42,372 nucleotides of DNA from a virus. The stretch covers positions 1 through 42,372 of IMG/VR virus record IMGVR_UViG_3300020215_000033. The stretch is one strand, 5' to 3'. Of the stretch, positions 28,877 to 37,526 are shown one piece after another. The stretch's first letter is position 1. The number at the start of each line of letters is the position of its first letter. The notes beneath the pieces were generated by a model. The model made no database searches, had not been told where the DNA came from, and saw nothing but the letters and a program-made list of their open reading frames with translations. The position numbers and the translations under genes were made by a program.

Positions 28877-31713
28877 AAGGAATACTTCTCGCCTTATCCC
28901 TAGCTATCCCCGCTTCAGCCCAGCAGGGGAGCGTCGTTATTGACCGCTTCGGCGGGCTGAATGACTCCGAGTCCCCGGCAGTCATTGCCAATCATGAAGC
29001 CCAAGACGCGCTAAACGTAGAGGCCAACCTAAACGGGACCGCCCTACTCAAGCGCCAGGGTTTCACTCGCGAAGCCTCTCTAACCGTCACGACCGCCCCC
29101 GTGACGGGAAGTTTTTTCTTCACGATTGATTCCGGCGATAACCTGGCAATCGTTTGCCATGATCGCTATTGCGCCAAGTCAGTAAACGGCGCGGCCTTTA
29201 GCAACTTTATATCCAGTGCCGGAACTTCTGCCGGAGTGCCTACGCGGTGGTCGTTTGTGGCGGTTGATGGCGATTTATACGGAGCCAATGACCGGCGAAA
29301 CTCTATTTTAAAGTACGACGGGATTACCGCTTCCTGGCCCATTGGTCCGCCCGCTGGCTCTCTAATTGAATTGAGTGAGGGGCGCCTGATTGTGGCAGAC
29401 ACGTCTGCCAATCCCGGTCAAGTGTGCTACTCGGCTGGGGGGGACTACACCAATTTTACTACGGGAACCGATTCGGAGGACGCATGGTGCGATGACCTCG
29501 GCGCGTATGGCGACCGCATAACGGGGATCAAGTGTCACCTGGGTCGATGCCATTTCTTCAAGCAAAACAGTATCACAACGTGCCAGGTTGGCGACCAATA
29601 CACCACGGTTTGCTCCTTAACTTCTAGCAACATAGGGACGAACGACCCCAACTCGATTACAGCGGCTCCGGATGGGATTTACTTTCGGGGCAATGACCGC
29701 CACTTCTGGAGACTGGGAGATAATGGGCTAACCCTACTTTCTCAGCGAGTTTCAAACTTCGTTAAGAATCAAATTGGCGGCTCTCAAAAGAGCAACACTC
29801 AGACGACGGCGGCCGACTGGGACGCCGGTGTCCAGGTGCCCACGGGGACATTTAGCACGGCTTTCGCGAATGGAGCAATCAATAATTCCAGTGTAACTCT
29901 TGTTGATACCTCGCAGTCTGATTTCAACCTAGGAACAACTATAGATTCGGGGCTTTCCCTTGGCGATGTTCCGGGAGCCGTCCAGCTTTCATCCGTGGTC
30001 TTTCAAGACAATTTCGGAGACGGAAACTTTACTTCCGGCCCTGTGTGGACCGACGCCTCCGGCGGCAACTGGCAGGTTTCTAGCGAAAGGCTAGTAAATT
30101 CTATCGGAAACGGTGAGATTTACGCCTCGCATACCATAAGTACAGGTTCATGGCAGCTAGACGCCGGAATCAATCCCACGTCCGGGAATACTCTTTTCGT
30201 TAAGTTTATCGCCACGGGGACAACCCTGACGGATACCGGGTATGCCCTTGTTTTGCTTCATGGCGGCTCCGTTCTTACCGTGTCAATAAAGAAGTATCCC
30301 GCTGATACCGTTGTAGCTCAAATAGGCGATTACATACCGATTAACGGTGTCGATTCCCTGAATACGTACAGAATCGTAAGAAACGCATCCGGCAACTTTC
30401 AGGTTTACAGCAGTACCGGGCTAATCTTCAGCGGGACAGATGCGACGTATAACACGCCGGGGAAGATCCTCCTAAAATGCGGCACCGGGAACTGTAGCGC
30501 CGATAACTTTTATTTCTTCAGATACAAGGGGCTCCCCGAGGACGGGACACAGACGTTTGTTTCTCGGGTATTTGATACCGGCTACTCTACGACGGTTGGC
30601 TATAACTTCGAGGCCAATATCTCCAGTTATACCGATGCGGAGATAACAAACATTAAATTACAGCAATCCGATACGCATAACGGCACATTCCTTTCCGTCG
30701 GCGGTGTAAGCAATCTTGGGCTAGGCGAGTTTGTGCCCGCGACAAAGCGGTACTGGCGCTATCAGCTTAATTTTAACACCACAGTTGCGACAAAGACCGC
30801 CCAGGCTTTTGACGTAACGATGCGGGCGGCAAGCACGGGAACTTATCGGACGCAATGCATACAGCCAAACTCTAGCATCTCCTCATGGGGAATTTTAAGC
30901 TGCTCGGAAAGCAATATCGGCTCCGGGTCATTCGTTTACTACTCAACCTCTGCTGCAACCTGCGGGGCCTTGCCTACGAGCAATCCGACATCGTGGCAAA
31001 CGTCCGTCACTAACAACGCTACGCTCTCTATAGCAACCAATACGGCGGTTTATATCGGATTTAGGTCTCTCTTGGGCAACGCGACCGACCAGGCCCGAAT
31101 AGAGTCTTGCACCCTCTACTGGACCGAGGGGACAGCGGCCCAGCCCGTTTGGGGCGCGTATGATAGCCGATCAAACTCTATCTACTGGACCGCTACCACT
31201 ACAGCCGCGACCCAGGGCGACCGGGTTCTAAAATACGACCTAAACCTAGACCAGTTCTTCCCGTTCGACCTGCGGGCTACGGCCCTGTCGTCTATAAACA
31301 ACTCTATTTACTTCGGCTCCTCCATAGGCGGCTACTGGAACCGCTACGCCCCCGGAGGGGTTCATACCGACAACGGCTCCAACATCTCAGCTTACTGGAA
31401 GTCCAAGGACTTCGGAGGCGCTAACCCCTTCCAGGAAACTATATTTAACCGCCTATCTCTAGTAGCCAGAAACCAGACCACAGGGAGCATGACCCTTACC
31501 CACAGACTCAGTAGCGGGCAGAGTGGGAGCCATACCGTATCCCTTTCGACTACTTCAACGCTGCCTTACATTCGGGATAACTACAACATCCCGCTCACGA
31601 GCCCGCATAACTTCATGAGCGTGCAAGTAAGCAACAATTCCAGCACCCCGTTCGAGGTGCTTGGGATCAAGTTGGACTACAACACTTCTGGATGGCGACC
31701 GGTGAATCCGTAG
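28873..31713 (+). CDS. P22-gp10-like tail hub/stabilisation protein with signal peptide
   Basis: A 946-residue protein. After residue 23, IDRFGGLNDSESPAVIANHE, QDALNVEANLNGTALLKRQG and a long beta-propeller/beta-rich body match podovirus tail stabilisation/hub proteins that plug the portal channel. Residues 1-16 (MKGILLALSLAIPASA, then QQGS) are a Sec signal peptide. There is no other ATG, GTG or TTG start before the conserved region, so the signal belongs to the gene. Many cysteine pairs follow (IVCHDRYC, IKCHLGRC, TCQVGDQYTTVC), fitting an oxidising compartment. GTG overlaps the previous TGA. Unusual for a virion hub. Confidence 0.75.
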   Translation: MKGILLALSLAIPASAQQGSVVIDRFGGLNDSESPAVIANHEAQDALNVEANLNGTALLKRQGFTREASLTVTTAPVTGSFFFTIDSGDNLAIVCHDRYCAKSVNGAAFSNFISSAGTSAGVPTRWSFVAVDGDLYGANDRRNSILKYDGITASWPIGPPAGSLIELSEGRLIVADTSANPGQVCYSAGGDYTNFTTGTDSEDAWCDDLGAYGDRITGIKCHLGRCHFFKQNSITTCQVGDQYTTVCSLTSSNIGTNDPNSITAAPDGIYFRGNDRHFWRLGDNGLTLLSQRVSNFVKNQIGGSQKSNTQTTAADWDAGVQVPTGTFSTAFANGAINNSSVTLVDTSQSDFNLGTTIDSGLSLGDVPGAVQLSSVVFQDNFGDGNFTSGPVWTDASGGNWQVSSERLVNSIGNGEIYASHTISTGSWQLDAGINPTSGNTLFVKFIATGTTLTDTGYALVLLHGGSVLTVSIKKYPADTVVAQIGDYIPINGVDSLNTYRIVRNASGNFQVYSSTGLIFSGTDATYNTPGKILLKCGTGNCSADNFYFFRYKGLPEDGTQTFVSRVFDTGYSTTVGYNFEANISSYTDAEITNIKLQQSDTHNGTFLSVGGVSNLGLGEFVPATKRYWRYQLNFNTTVATKTAQAFDVTMRAASTGTYRTQCIQPNSSISSWGILSCSESNIGSGSFVYYSTSAATCGALPTSNPTSWQTSVTNNATLSIATNTAVYIGFRSLLGNATDQARIESCTLYWTEGTAAQPVWGAYDSRSNSIYWTATTTAATQGDRVLKYDLNLDQFFPFDLRATALSSINNSIYFGSSIGGYWNRYAPGGVHTDNGSNISAYWKSKDFGGANPFQETIFNRLSLVARNQTTGSMTLTHRLSSGQSGSHTVSLSTTSTLPYIRDNYNIPLTSPHNFMSVQVSNNSSTPFEVLGIKLDYNTSGWRPVNP

Positions 31714-31721
31714 GAGGTTTT

Positions 31722-32465
31722 ATGGCTAAAAACGACCGAGCGATTAGAGAGCAGTTCATGAGGGTCTTGGGCCGAGATGCCAGGCCCGACGAAATCGAGT
31801 TTTTCAATGGCTTCTTGGCTGAGAACGACCTGACGCCCTTCGACGTTGGCGAGATCATCGCCGGACACCCAGAGGCTCAGCAGACCAGGCTTAACCAACA
31901 GACCGACCAATACGGCCAGATGTTAGGTAAGTACGACGACCAAATTCTAGGCCAGGCACAGAAGACTCTACAGGGCCAATTTGCCCGCATGGGACGGCCT
32001 TCTAGCACGGGCTACACGGCGGCTTTTTCTAACGCGGCCCGCGACGTTGCCATGGCCCGCCAGGGACAGCTTGCACAGTTCTACGGCGGTGGGCTCCAGG
32101 GTCTACAGAATCAGTACATGGCCGCTGGCTCCTCCCAGGTTCCACGGGCCCTTGGACTCCGCGATGAAAGGCGGCAGCGGGGATGGGCAATCGATGACTA
32201 CTACAGGGCTCAGAACGACTACAACTCAGCCATGCGTGGCCAATCAACCCGCAACCTCCAGGGTTCTCTGCTTAACGCGGGAATAAACCTTGCCGCCCGT
32301 GGAGCCGCTGCCCTTGGCACTAAGGGCATGTCGGAGTTCGGCCAAGCCGGGGCACAGCAGAGCGGAGCTGGACTTGGACCGTATAACCCTGGTGGCGGGT
32401 TTAACTACGGCTACAAGCAGCCCGGAGTTCAGGACTTTTACAACATCCCCTACGCGAGGTACTAA
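31722..32465 (+). CDS. ejection/internal virion-type protein
   Basis: A 247-residue protein from ATG 31722 (SD TAGGAGG). Residues 10-46 form a compact helical module (QFMRVLGRDARPDEIEFFNG, FLAENDL, VGEII). The rest is Gln/Gly/Ala-rich (GQFARMGRPSSTGYTAAFSN, LGQLAQFYGGG-like stretches), typical of small internal proteins delivered with phage DNA. It sits directly after the tail hub and before two other likely ejection proteins. The N-terminal module recurs in the exported protein at 39913-40542. Confidence 0.6.
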   Translation: MAKNDRAIREQFMRVLGRDARPDEIEFFNGFLAENDLTPFDVGEIIAGHPEAQQTRLNQQTDQYGQMLGKYDDQILGQAQKTLQGQFARMGRPSSTGYTAAFSNAARDVAMARQGQLAQFYGGGLQGLQNQYMAAGSSQVPRALGLRDERRQRGWAIDDYYRAQNDYNSAMRGQSTRNLQGSLLNAGINLAARGAAALGTKGMSEFGQAGAQQSGAGLGPYNPGGGFNYGYKQPGVQDFYNIPYARY

Positions 32466-32467
32466 CC

Positions 32468-33367
32468 ATGGCTCCCGAATTTCGACCGCCGTCCTTCGTC
32501 CAGCCTAAACAGTACGACGCAATCCCCGCTGGCATCGACCAAATCTTTGAGACTTACCAGCGGAGCAAGCTTCTAAAGCAACAGGGGTTAATTCAGAATG
32601 CCCAGCTTGCCGCCCAGGGCATTGACGTTGGGGCGCTCCAGGCCGACCCGTTTGCCGAGTACCGGAGATTGGGGCAGGACTACCTTTCCAAGCGCCAGCG
32701 TGAAAGCCAGATGCAGGACGTTGATATGCGGCTGAAGGAATCGGAGATAGTTAAGAATCTCCGCGAGCCCAAGCCGACGATGTCCAACCCTGGCCCGAGC
32801 ATGGAAGGGAAGATTCTTCCTCCTAATTCCGTCATGGCCCTGAATGAAGGCAAGAACGTGGCCCGACTATTGCCCGACGTTGAGCAGGCCCTGCAACAGA
32901 GTGAAGCCATTATGGGACCAGTTCAGGGGCGCAAGGGCAGCATGAACCCCTATGACACGAATGCACAGACCGTTGACGCTAGATTTAGAACGGCGTCCCA
33001 GGCCTTCGGGCGCTTCATGGAGGGCGGCGTGCTTCGCAAAGAGGACGAGGACAAGTATCGCAAGATGTTCCCCCAACTCAGCGATACGCCGGATGTGGCA
33101 AGAAACAAGCTGTCCATCGTTCGCCGGATGCTCGCTCAGAAGTACGAGGATGACAGGATTACTCTTGGGAAGTCAGGCTATGACGTTACCGGATTCGAGG
33201 CACTCTCTATCCCGGCGTCCATCTTCGACAATCCCGCTTCGCAGGGTTCCCGGCGAGGGGAATCGCTCGCCGATGCCGTCCGTGCTGAGAAGGCCCGGCG
33301 TGCTGCCGCGCGGGGTATTGGGGGTGATAGCAATATGCGTGCCGCTATCGCGCCTGGAGGGTTCTAA
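32468..33367 (+). CDS. ejection/internal virion-type protein
   Basis: A 299-residue, mainly helical protein. Residues 4-16 are EFRPPSFVQPKQY, followed by a long helix (IFETYQRSKLLKQQGLIQNA). The middle has LLPDVEQALQQSEAIMG and MNPYDTNAQTVDARFRTAS with a C-terminal helical domain. Position after the hub and composition suggest an internal ejection protein. The EFxxPxFVxPxQY piece recurs in the exported protein at 39913-40542. Confidence 0.6.
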   Translation: MAPEFRPPSFVQPKQYDAIPAGIDQIFETYQRSKLLKQQGLIQNAQLAAQGIDVGALQADPFAEYRRLGQDYLSKRQRESQMQDVDMRLKESEIVKNLREPKPTMSNPGPSMEGKILPPNSVMALNEGKNVARLLPDVEQALQQSEAIMGPVQGRKGSMNPYDTNAQTVDARFRTASQAFGRFMEGGVLRKEDEDKYRKMFPQLSDTPDVARNKLSIVRRMLAQKYEDDRITLGKSGYDVTGFEALSIPASIFDNPASQGSRRGESLADAVRAEKARRAAARGIGGDSNMRAAIAPGGF

Positions 33368-34647
33368 TGCCAGGCCTAGAGAAGCTTTCCGATGCCGAGC
33401 TAGACGCTTTGGAGGCTGGGGACTTAAGCAAGCTATCCGACGCGGCGCTTGATGCCGTAGAAGCTTATGAATCCTCCACGCCCCAGGTTATCGCTTCGGG
33501 CTCATCTACTAGTTCATTGGAGAGGTTCGGACGTGGCCTGATCGGGCAGGAAAGAGAAAAGGGCTTCACTCTGGCAAACCTGCAAGAGGAGACGGGGCAA
33601 AACGCTGGCCCAATGGCTGGAGCCTCAATCGGAGCGGCTACGGGTGCCGCTTACGGAGTCCCTTTCGGCCCAGTCGGTATCGCCGCTGGGACTATTATCG
33701 GCGCTGGGGTTGGAGCTTTTGGCGGGCGCATGGCCCAGACTGGTCTAGGGAATGTGGCAAATGTCGTAGGTGCTGATGCGCCGTATAAGCCTCTTGGGCA
33801 GGCGACTAAAGAGGCTGCCGTAGAGGGCGGGCTTAATGCCGCGTTCGCTGGTATTCCGTTTGCGGCAAAGGGAGCCGGGGCACTAGCAAAGGCAGGAATC
33901 GGGGTCGAGGCTGGCCCACTGGCAAGGAAAGCGGGAGCCCAAATTTTGCGGGCTGGCCCCGCAATTCCCGAGAAGTATGGCGAAGCGATGCTTAAGGATA
34001 TGAGCATCCTAACGCGGGCACAACCTCGAGATGTGATGAGCAAATCGTACCAGGCTTTTCAAAACTACACGGGGCTGAAGGGGCTGGACGAGATTGCCGG
34101 GGAACGGGCCAAAGCGTGGACCGCCGGCGAGCTTTACGAGACTGCCCTAACTACGGCCAACAACATAAAAAGCGGGGCACAGGTTTCCCCCCAAGAACTG
34201 TACACGGCCAGCCAGGCCGAAAATCAGCTTAACCGGCTCGCGCGTGCCGGGAATCCTGACGCGATGGCAATGCGTGGCGCAAAGAGCCTTGAGCAGGCCG
34301 GGAAAGCTGCTGATGAGGCTCTGGAAAAGATTTACCCGGAATATAAGGGACTGAGAAAGGGACTTTTTGAAAGCAAGGTCCGCGAGCAGATTGGGAGTGC
34401 CTTACCGCTAAACAAGAATACTAGCCCCAATGTTCTTAGAACGTGGTCCGCTGGTGTAATGGCGGCAAGAGCCATGGAAAGCATGAACCCTCTTGGGCTT
34501 GTCGCGGCTCCGTTTGTTTCCCCTGCCGCCTGGGGGCTTGGCCTTCGCGGGGCCTACGCTGCAAGCAAGGTTGTCCCGCCCATTGCTCGTTCTAGCGGAG
34601 CTGCGGCGCTCCAGCAGTACTACATGAGGCAACCAGCTACACCGTGA
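33367..34647 (+). CDS. large internal/ejection protein with glycine-zipper segment
   Basis: A 426-residue protein that opens with two LSDAxLDAxEAG-type repeats (LEKLSDAELDALEAGDLSKL). These short repeats are seen in other podovirus internal proteins. Residues about 80-130 are a glycine/alanine-rich hydrophobic zipper (GASIGAATGAAYGVPFGPVG and IAAGTIIGAGVGAFGG) that could form a membrane pore or channel. The C-terminal half is helical (LEQAGKAADEALEKIYPEYK). Likely forms part of the DNA ejection conduit. The stop overlaps the next GTG. Confidence 0.6.
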   Translation: MPGLEKLSDAELDALEAGDLSKLSDAALDAVEAYESSTPQVIASGSSTSSLERFGRGLIGQEREKGFTLANLQEETGQNAGPMAGASIGAATGAAYGVPFGPVGIAAGTIIGAGVGAFGGRMAQTGLGNVANVVGADAPYKPLGQATKEAAVEGGLNAAFAGIPFAAKGAGALAKAGIGVEAGPLARKAGAQILRAGPAIPEKYGEAMLKDMSILTRAQPRDVMSKSYQAFQNYTGLKGLDEIAGERAKAWTAGELYETALTTANNIKSGAQVSPQELYTASQAENQLNRLARAGNPDAMAMRGAKSLEQAGKAADEALEKIYPEYKGLRKGLFESKVREQIGSALPLNKNTSPNVLRTWSAGVMAARAMESMNPLGLVAAPFVSPAAWGLGLRGAYAASKVVPPIARSSGAAALQQYYMRQPATP

Positions 34648-35327
34648 TCCTCGCCCTCCTCCTATCCCTAGTCCTCCCCGTTCGGGCCCAAGAGCTATCA
34701 AGCGGCCCGGTGAGGAGTCTTTTTAGAGATACGAGACTAGACACGATAGAGCAATTGGTTCGTGAGGTGCGGTCAGGTAATGCTGACCTAACAGGAACGC
34801 CGACATTCCGCAATGGGGCAAATCTAGGCGGCAGCACGTTCGCGGGGGATGCGACGTTTTCCGGGAGTATCACAAACACTGGATCAGTAACCAACAGCGG
34901 TAACGTGGTCCACAATGCCTCGACCACCTTCAACGGCGGGGTTTTCGGAAACGTCCATATCACCACAAGGTCCGTTAGGGGAACGGGGATTAGCTGGGGC
35001 TCGTCGGGCCTTGTCTCCAAGAGCACGCTAACCGTAATAGGCAGCACAATTACTATCCATGCAAACATTCACATCCGGACTTCTGGAGCGGCCAACATTT
35101 ACGCCGGATACCTAATAGACGGGCGCTGCCCATCTTCCTGGACTTGTTCCGGGACCTGCACAAGCAATCAAAACCCATGGGGAACAAATAACGACACTCG
35201 CGCATCAATGACCATAGACACTGTGGAAACCGTTGCCCATGGGTCGCATACGGTGAGTATTTGGGCGTGCGCGGATTCAGGGACAACGGCAAACGGCGCT
35301 TACGATTTTAGGTTAGAGGCGAATTGA
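34644..35327 (+). CDS. exported fibre-like protein with signal peptide
   Basis: A 227-residue protein from GTG 34644 (GTGA overlap). MILALLLSLVLPVRA|QE is a Sec signal. The body has fibre-type repeats (GTPTFRNGANLGGSTFAGDA, TFSGSITNTGSVTNSGNV) typical of tail-fibre shafts, then a small domain with CPSSWTCSGTC and WACADSG. As with 20757, a signal-bearing fibre-like protein in the virion operon is unexpected. Could be a secreted adhesin or a virion part. Confidence 0.6.
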   Translation: MILALLLSLVLPVRAQELSSGPVRSLFRDTRLDTIEQLVREVRSGNADLTGTPTFRNGANLGGSTFAGDATFSGSITNTGSVTNSGNVVHNASTTFNGGVFGNVHITTRSVRGTGISWGSSGLVSKSTLTVIGSTITIHANIHIRTSGAANIYAGYLIDGRCPSSWTCSGTCTSNQNPWGTNNDTRASMTIDTVETVAHGSHTVSIWACADSGTTANGAYDFRLEAN

Positions 35328-36052
35328 TGCGGGGCGTCTTTATTCTTATTGCATTCTCCTTAGTCTGCCCGGCTCCGTGCCGTGCGGAAAGCGGCTTCGG
35401 GTTCTGGATTGAGGAGGACTATCCGAGATCAGATGATGGCCGGACTTTCGCCGCTGGAGTAGATTGGGCTTCCTGCGGTGGTCGGCCATGGTCCGCTGAG
35501 TACTCCCTGCTAACAAACCAGGCAATCGGCTCAAGGGCTGATTTTGCGACGGTTAAGACAAGAATACTCAATGGTGAATCTACCGAGCTTTGGCTAGGCG
35601 GCGGCGTTTCCGGTGCCCTGGGTGGTAAAGAGTTGCAGGTGCGGGTACACAAGGCTCTAGCCTCTGGCGAAGGCACAGCAAAGGCTTTGGAGTATGGCGT
35701 TGCTCCCAGAATCGCCCCGTGGGTAACTCTTAATCGCAACCCTAAAGAAGTCCTAGGCTTGAGATACACCCTTAACTGGGCTCCTCATATCCTCTCCTCG
35801 GCACAAGTGGGGCCAGCTATCCGGCTTGGCCCATTCCAACTATCCGGCGGCTATCTCTGGGGGACTTGGCTGTCTCCCGGGATGGCTGACGTCCTGGGTC
35901 AAGGTTGGTGGAGTGAGGTTTCATGGAAGTACAAGAGGCTCGAAGCGTCCATAGAAGCGTATCCGACTTCTCGGCGCGGGCTTCCAAGCAATCTCTTTGT
36001 CTGGCGTGTCGGTGTGGCTCTCGGCGGCAAATGTGCGGGCAACTGCCCCTAG
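35327..36052 (+). CDS. exported protein, possible outer-membrane beta barrel
   Basis: A 241-residue protein from ATG 35327 (tgATG). The signal peptide MRGVFILIAFSLVCPAPCRA|ES is followed by alternating polar/hydrophobic strands (LGLRYTLNWAPHILSSAQVG, SEVSWKYKRLEASIEAYP, NLFVWRVGVALGG) as in outer-membrane barrels. It resembles lambda Lom only in being a phage-encoded exported surface protein. Cysteines at both ends (CPAPC, GGKCAGNC). A surface-remodelling or exclusion role is inferred. Confidence 0.5.
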   Translation: MRGVFILIAFSLVCPAPCRAESGFGFWIEEDYPRSDDGRTFAAGVDWASCGGRPWSAEYSLLTNQAIGSRADFATVKTRILNGESTELWLGGGVSGALGGKELQVRVHKALASGEGTAKALEYGVAPRIAPWVTLNRNPKEVLGLRYTLNWAPHILSSAQVGPAIRLGPFQLSGGYLWGTWLSPGMADVLGQGWWSEVSWKYKRLEASIEAYPTSRRGLPSNLFVWRVGVALGGKCAGNCP

Positions 36053-36061
36053 GAGGCGGCA

Positions 36062-36337
36062 ATGGAGATAAACGACGGGGATATTTTCGACTTCATGAAG
36101 GAAGTCACTAGCTCCCTGGGCCGCATTGAGGAGGGGGTTAAGAACAATGCGGAGCATACGAGCGCGGTTAGCCGTAAGGCCGACAGGATTAGGGAGGAGC
36201 TTTCAGAGCACGTCCGGGACACCGGGGCGCATGGCCTAGACGCCCAGGAGAAGGCCTCCAAGAACATTTTAAGCTGGTTCGGTTGGGCGGTTGGAGCGGG
36301 GGGCCTGGCCTTGGCCTTGGTCAAATGGCGTGGCTAG
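36062..36337 (+). CDS. holin-like protein (XhlA-type layout)
   Basis: A 91-residue protein with an N-terminal amphipathic/coiled-coil region (FMKEVTSSLGRIEEGVKNNA, AVSRKADRIREELSEHV) and one C-terminal hydrophobic segment (WFGWAVGAGGLALALVKW). This layout matches XhlA-type holin-associated membrane proteins. It lies immediately before the endolysin, a typical lysis-cassette arrangement. The reading frame overlaps the endolysin start by 13 bases. Confidence 0.6.
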   Translation: MEINDGDIFDFMKEVTSSLGRIEEGVKNNAEHTSAVSRKADRIREELSEHVRDTGAHGLDAQEKASKNILSWFGWAVGAGGLALALVKWRG

Positions 36338-36900
36338 AGGACATGCTCAAGTGGCTAAGGCTCCGCAAAGCTGGCATATACGTCTCGTTTCCGCTGCCGA
36401 GCTTTTATCGCAATACGGATAAGGTTATCGGTAAACCGATAGAGGACGACATGCAACAGAGTAGAGGGACGGACTGGAGCCCCGAAGACGTGCCCGACGT
36501 TGCGGTATCGAGAGAGTACAAGCATGGGCATCCCGAGCTAATCAAACGCTTTATCTCGATTGCGACTGAGTACGCCCAGCAGTTCCCCGGAAGGACTCTC
36601 TTGGTGACATGCGTTTACCGAAGCCCTCAGGAACAGCAGAGGCTATACAAGATCGGCAGGTTCGGGGACACTCGCCCCAGGGTCACCAACTGCGATGGGA
36701 TCACTAACCCGAGCAAACACAACAAATTTCCAGCGAGGGCGCTTGACGTTTGCGTCCTGGAAGGCGGTAAGGCCTGCTACGACGAGCGGCTTTACTGGCC
36801 CCTTCTGCCGCTGGCAAAGAAGCACGGGCTTGTTTCCGGTGGGAGTTGGACATCGTTCCAAGACTGGCCCCACCTCGAACTTCCCAAAGACGTGGCCTAG
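36325..36900 (+). CDS. M15-type endolysin (L,D- or D,D-peptidase)
   Basis: A 191-residue peptidase of the M15 (VanY/L-Ala-D-Glu) type that cleaves peptidoglycan stem peptides. Zinc ligands are visible as H132 (SKHN), D141 (ARALDV) and H183 (DWPHLEL); the conserved YRSPQEQ (R99) and PLLPLAKKHGLVSGGSW are present. There is no signal peptide, so release by the holin is expected. Start at ATG 36325 (ATG 36343 is an alternative). Sits between the two holin-like genes. Confidence 0.85.
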   Translation: MAWLEDMLKWLRLRKAGIYVSFPLPSFYRNTDKVIGKPIEDDMQQSRGTDWSPEDVPDVAVSREYKHGHPELIKRFISIATEYAQQFPGRTLLVTCVYRSPQEQQRLYKIGRFGDTRPRVTNCDGITNPSKHNKFPARALDVCVLEGGKACYDERLYWPLLPLAKKHGLVSGGSWTSFQDWPHLELPKDVA

Positions 36901-36909
36901 GAGGCTTAA

Positions 36910-37185
36910 ATGCTTAATACCGTACTAGCGTTCGTAGCAAAGTGGACCGTTGGTAAGAAGCTGCTGGGCGGCGTGGCGTGGCTTCACGACAAGGCCGACG
37001 GGAAGCGCTCCGAGATCATTCTCGCGGTGACTGCATTGATTCACGCGCTTAAGATCATCGGCGTGTTATCTCCCGAAGCAGCCGGTGCTATCGAGGCGAT
37101 TCTCCTTCCGCTTCTTCCCCTGACCCTTGCCGACAAGGCCAGCAAGATCATGAAGACCGTCGATAAAGTGGTGCCACAGCCGTAA
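36910..37185 (+). CDS. holin-like small membrane protein
   Basis: A 91-residue protein from ATG 36910 (SD TAGGAGG). Two hydrophobic segments (IILAVTALIHALKIIGVL and AIEAILLPLLPLTLADK) are separated by a short turn with SPEAAG. The N terminus is amphipathic (LAFVAKWTVGKKLLGG). It directly follows the endolysin, so it may be the main holin or a second lysis membrane protein. Family unclear. Confidence 0.55.
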   Translation: MLNTVLAFVAKWTVGKKLLGGVAWLHDKADGKRSEIILAVTALIHALKIIGVLSPEAAGAIEAILLPLLPLTLADKASKIMKTVDKVVPQP

Positions 37186-37186
37186 T

Positions 37187-37360
37187 GTGCCCAAGTACCT
37201 CTGGATACAGATGCAGTGTCCCGGCACCTGTAAGAGGGAAACACTTGCCGTATTGGATGAGGAAGGCGAAGTAACGATGCGCTGCGGATATTGTTGGGTG
37301 CAGTACGTAGTGAGACGTCCAGGGGGTGGTGCCCATGGCGAAAAGGAAGAAACTGAGTGA
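37187..37360 (+). CDS. small zinc-ribbon protein (57 aa)
   Basis: GTG 37187 lies one base after the holin stop. Two CxxC-type pairs (CPGTC at 11-15, CGYC at 33-36) with WIQMQ and WVQYVV strands between, an OB-free zinc ribbon. The C terminus is disordered (GGGAHGEKEETE) and overlaps the next gene in another frame. Not assigned. Confidence 0.5.
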   Translation: MPKYLWIQMQCPGTCKRETLAVLDEEGEVTMRCGYCWVQYVVRRPGGGAHGEKEETE

Positions 37361-37526
37361 TGACGAGAAGTTAGAGCTAGCCCGTATCTGTAGCGCCTTC
37401 GTTACTTACCTCAAAGAGAAGACCGACGGAAAGCTGGAGCTAAAGCCAAAGATCGTAGAAGCTACGCCGAAGAAGCCCACCATTAGCCGGGTGGGGGCGG
37501 CTGGGTACGTCTGGCGGATGGCATGA
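37335..37526 (+). CDS. small basic protein (63 aa)
   Basis: ATG 37335 (GGGGG run upstream; GTG 37326 is an alternative) gives MAKRKKLSDDEKLELARICS, a basic start followed by a helix, and a Lys/Pro-rich end (LKPKIVEATPKKPTISRVG). No domain recognised. Its stop overlaps the phosphoesterase start as ATGA. Confidence 0.5.
   Translation: MAKRKKLSDDEKLELARICSAFVTYLKEKTDGKLELKPKIVEATPKKPTISRVGAAGYVWRMA

Noticed and set aside
34310-34316. Other CTGATGA sequences (34310, also 7970 and 27114) as hammerhead cores
   Set aside because: No complementary stem II and no correctly placed GAAA plus closing stem I in any of them.
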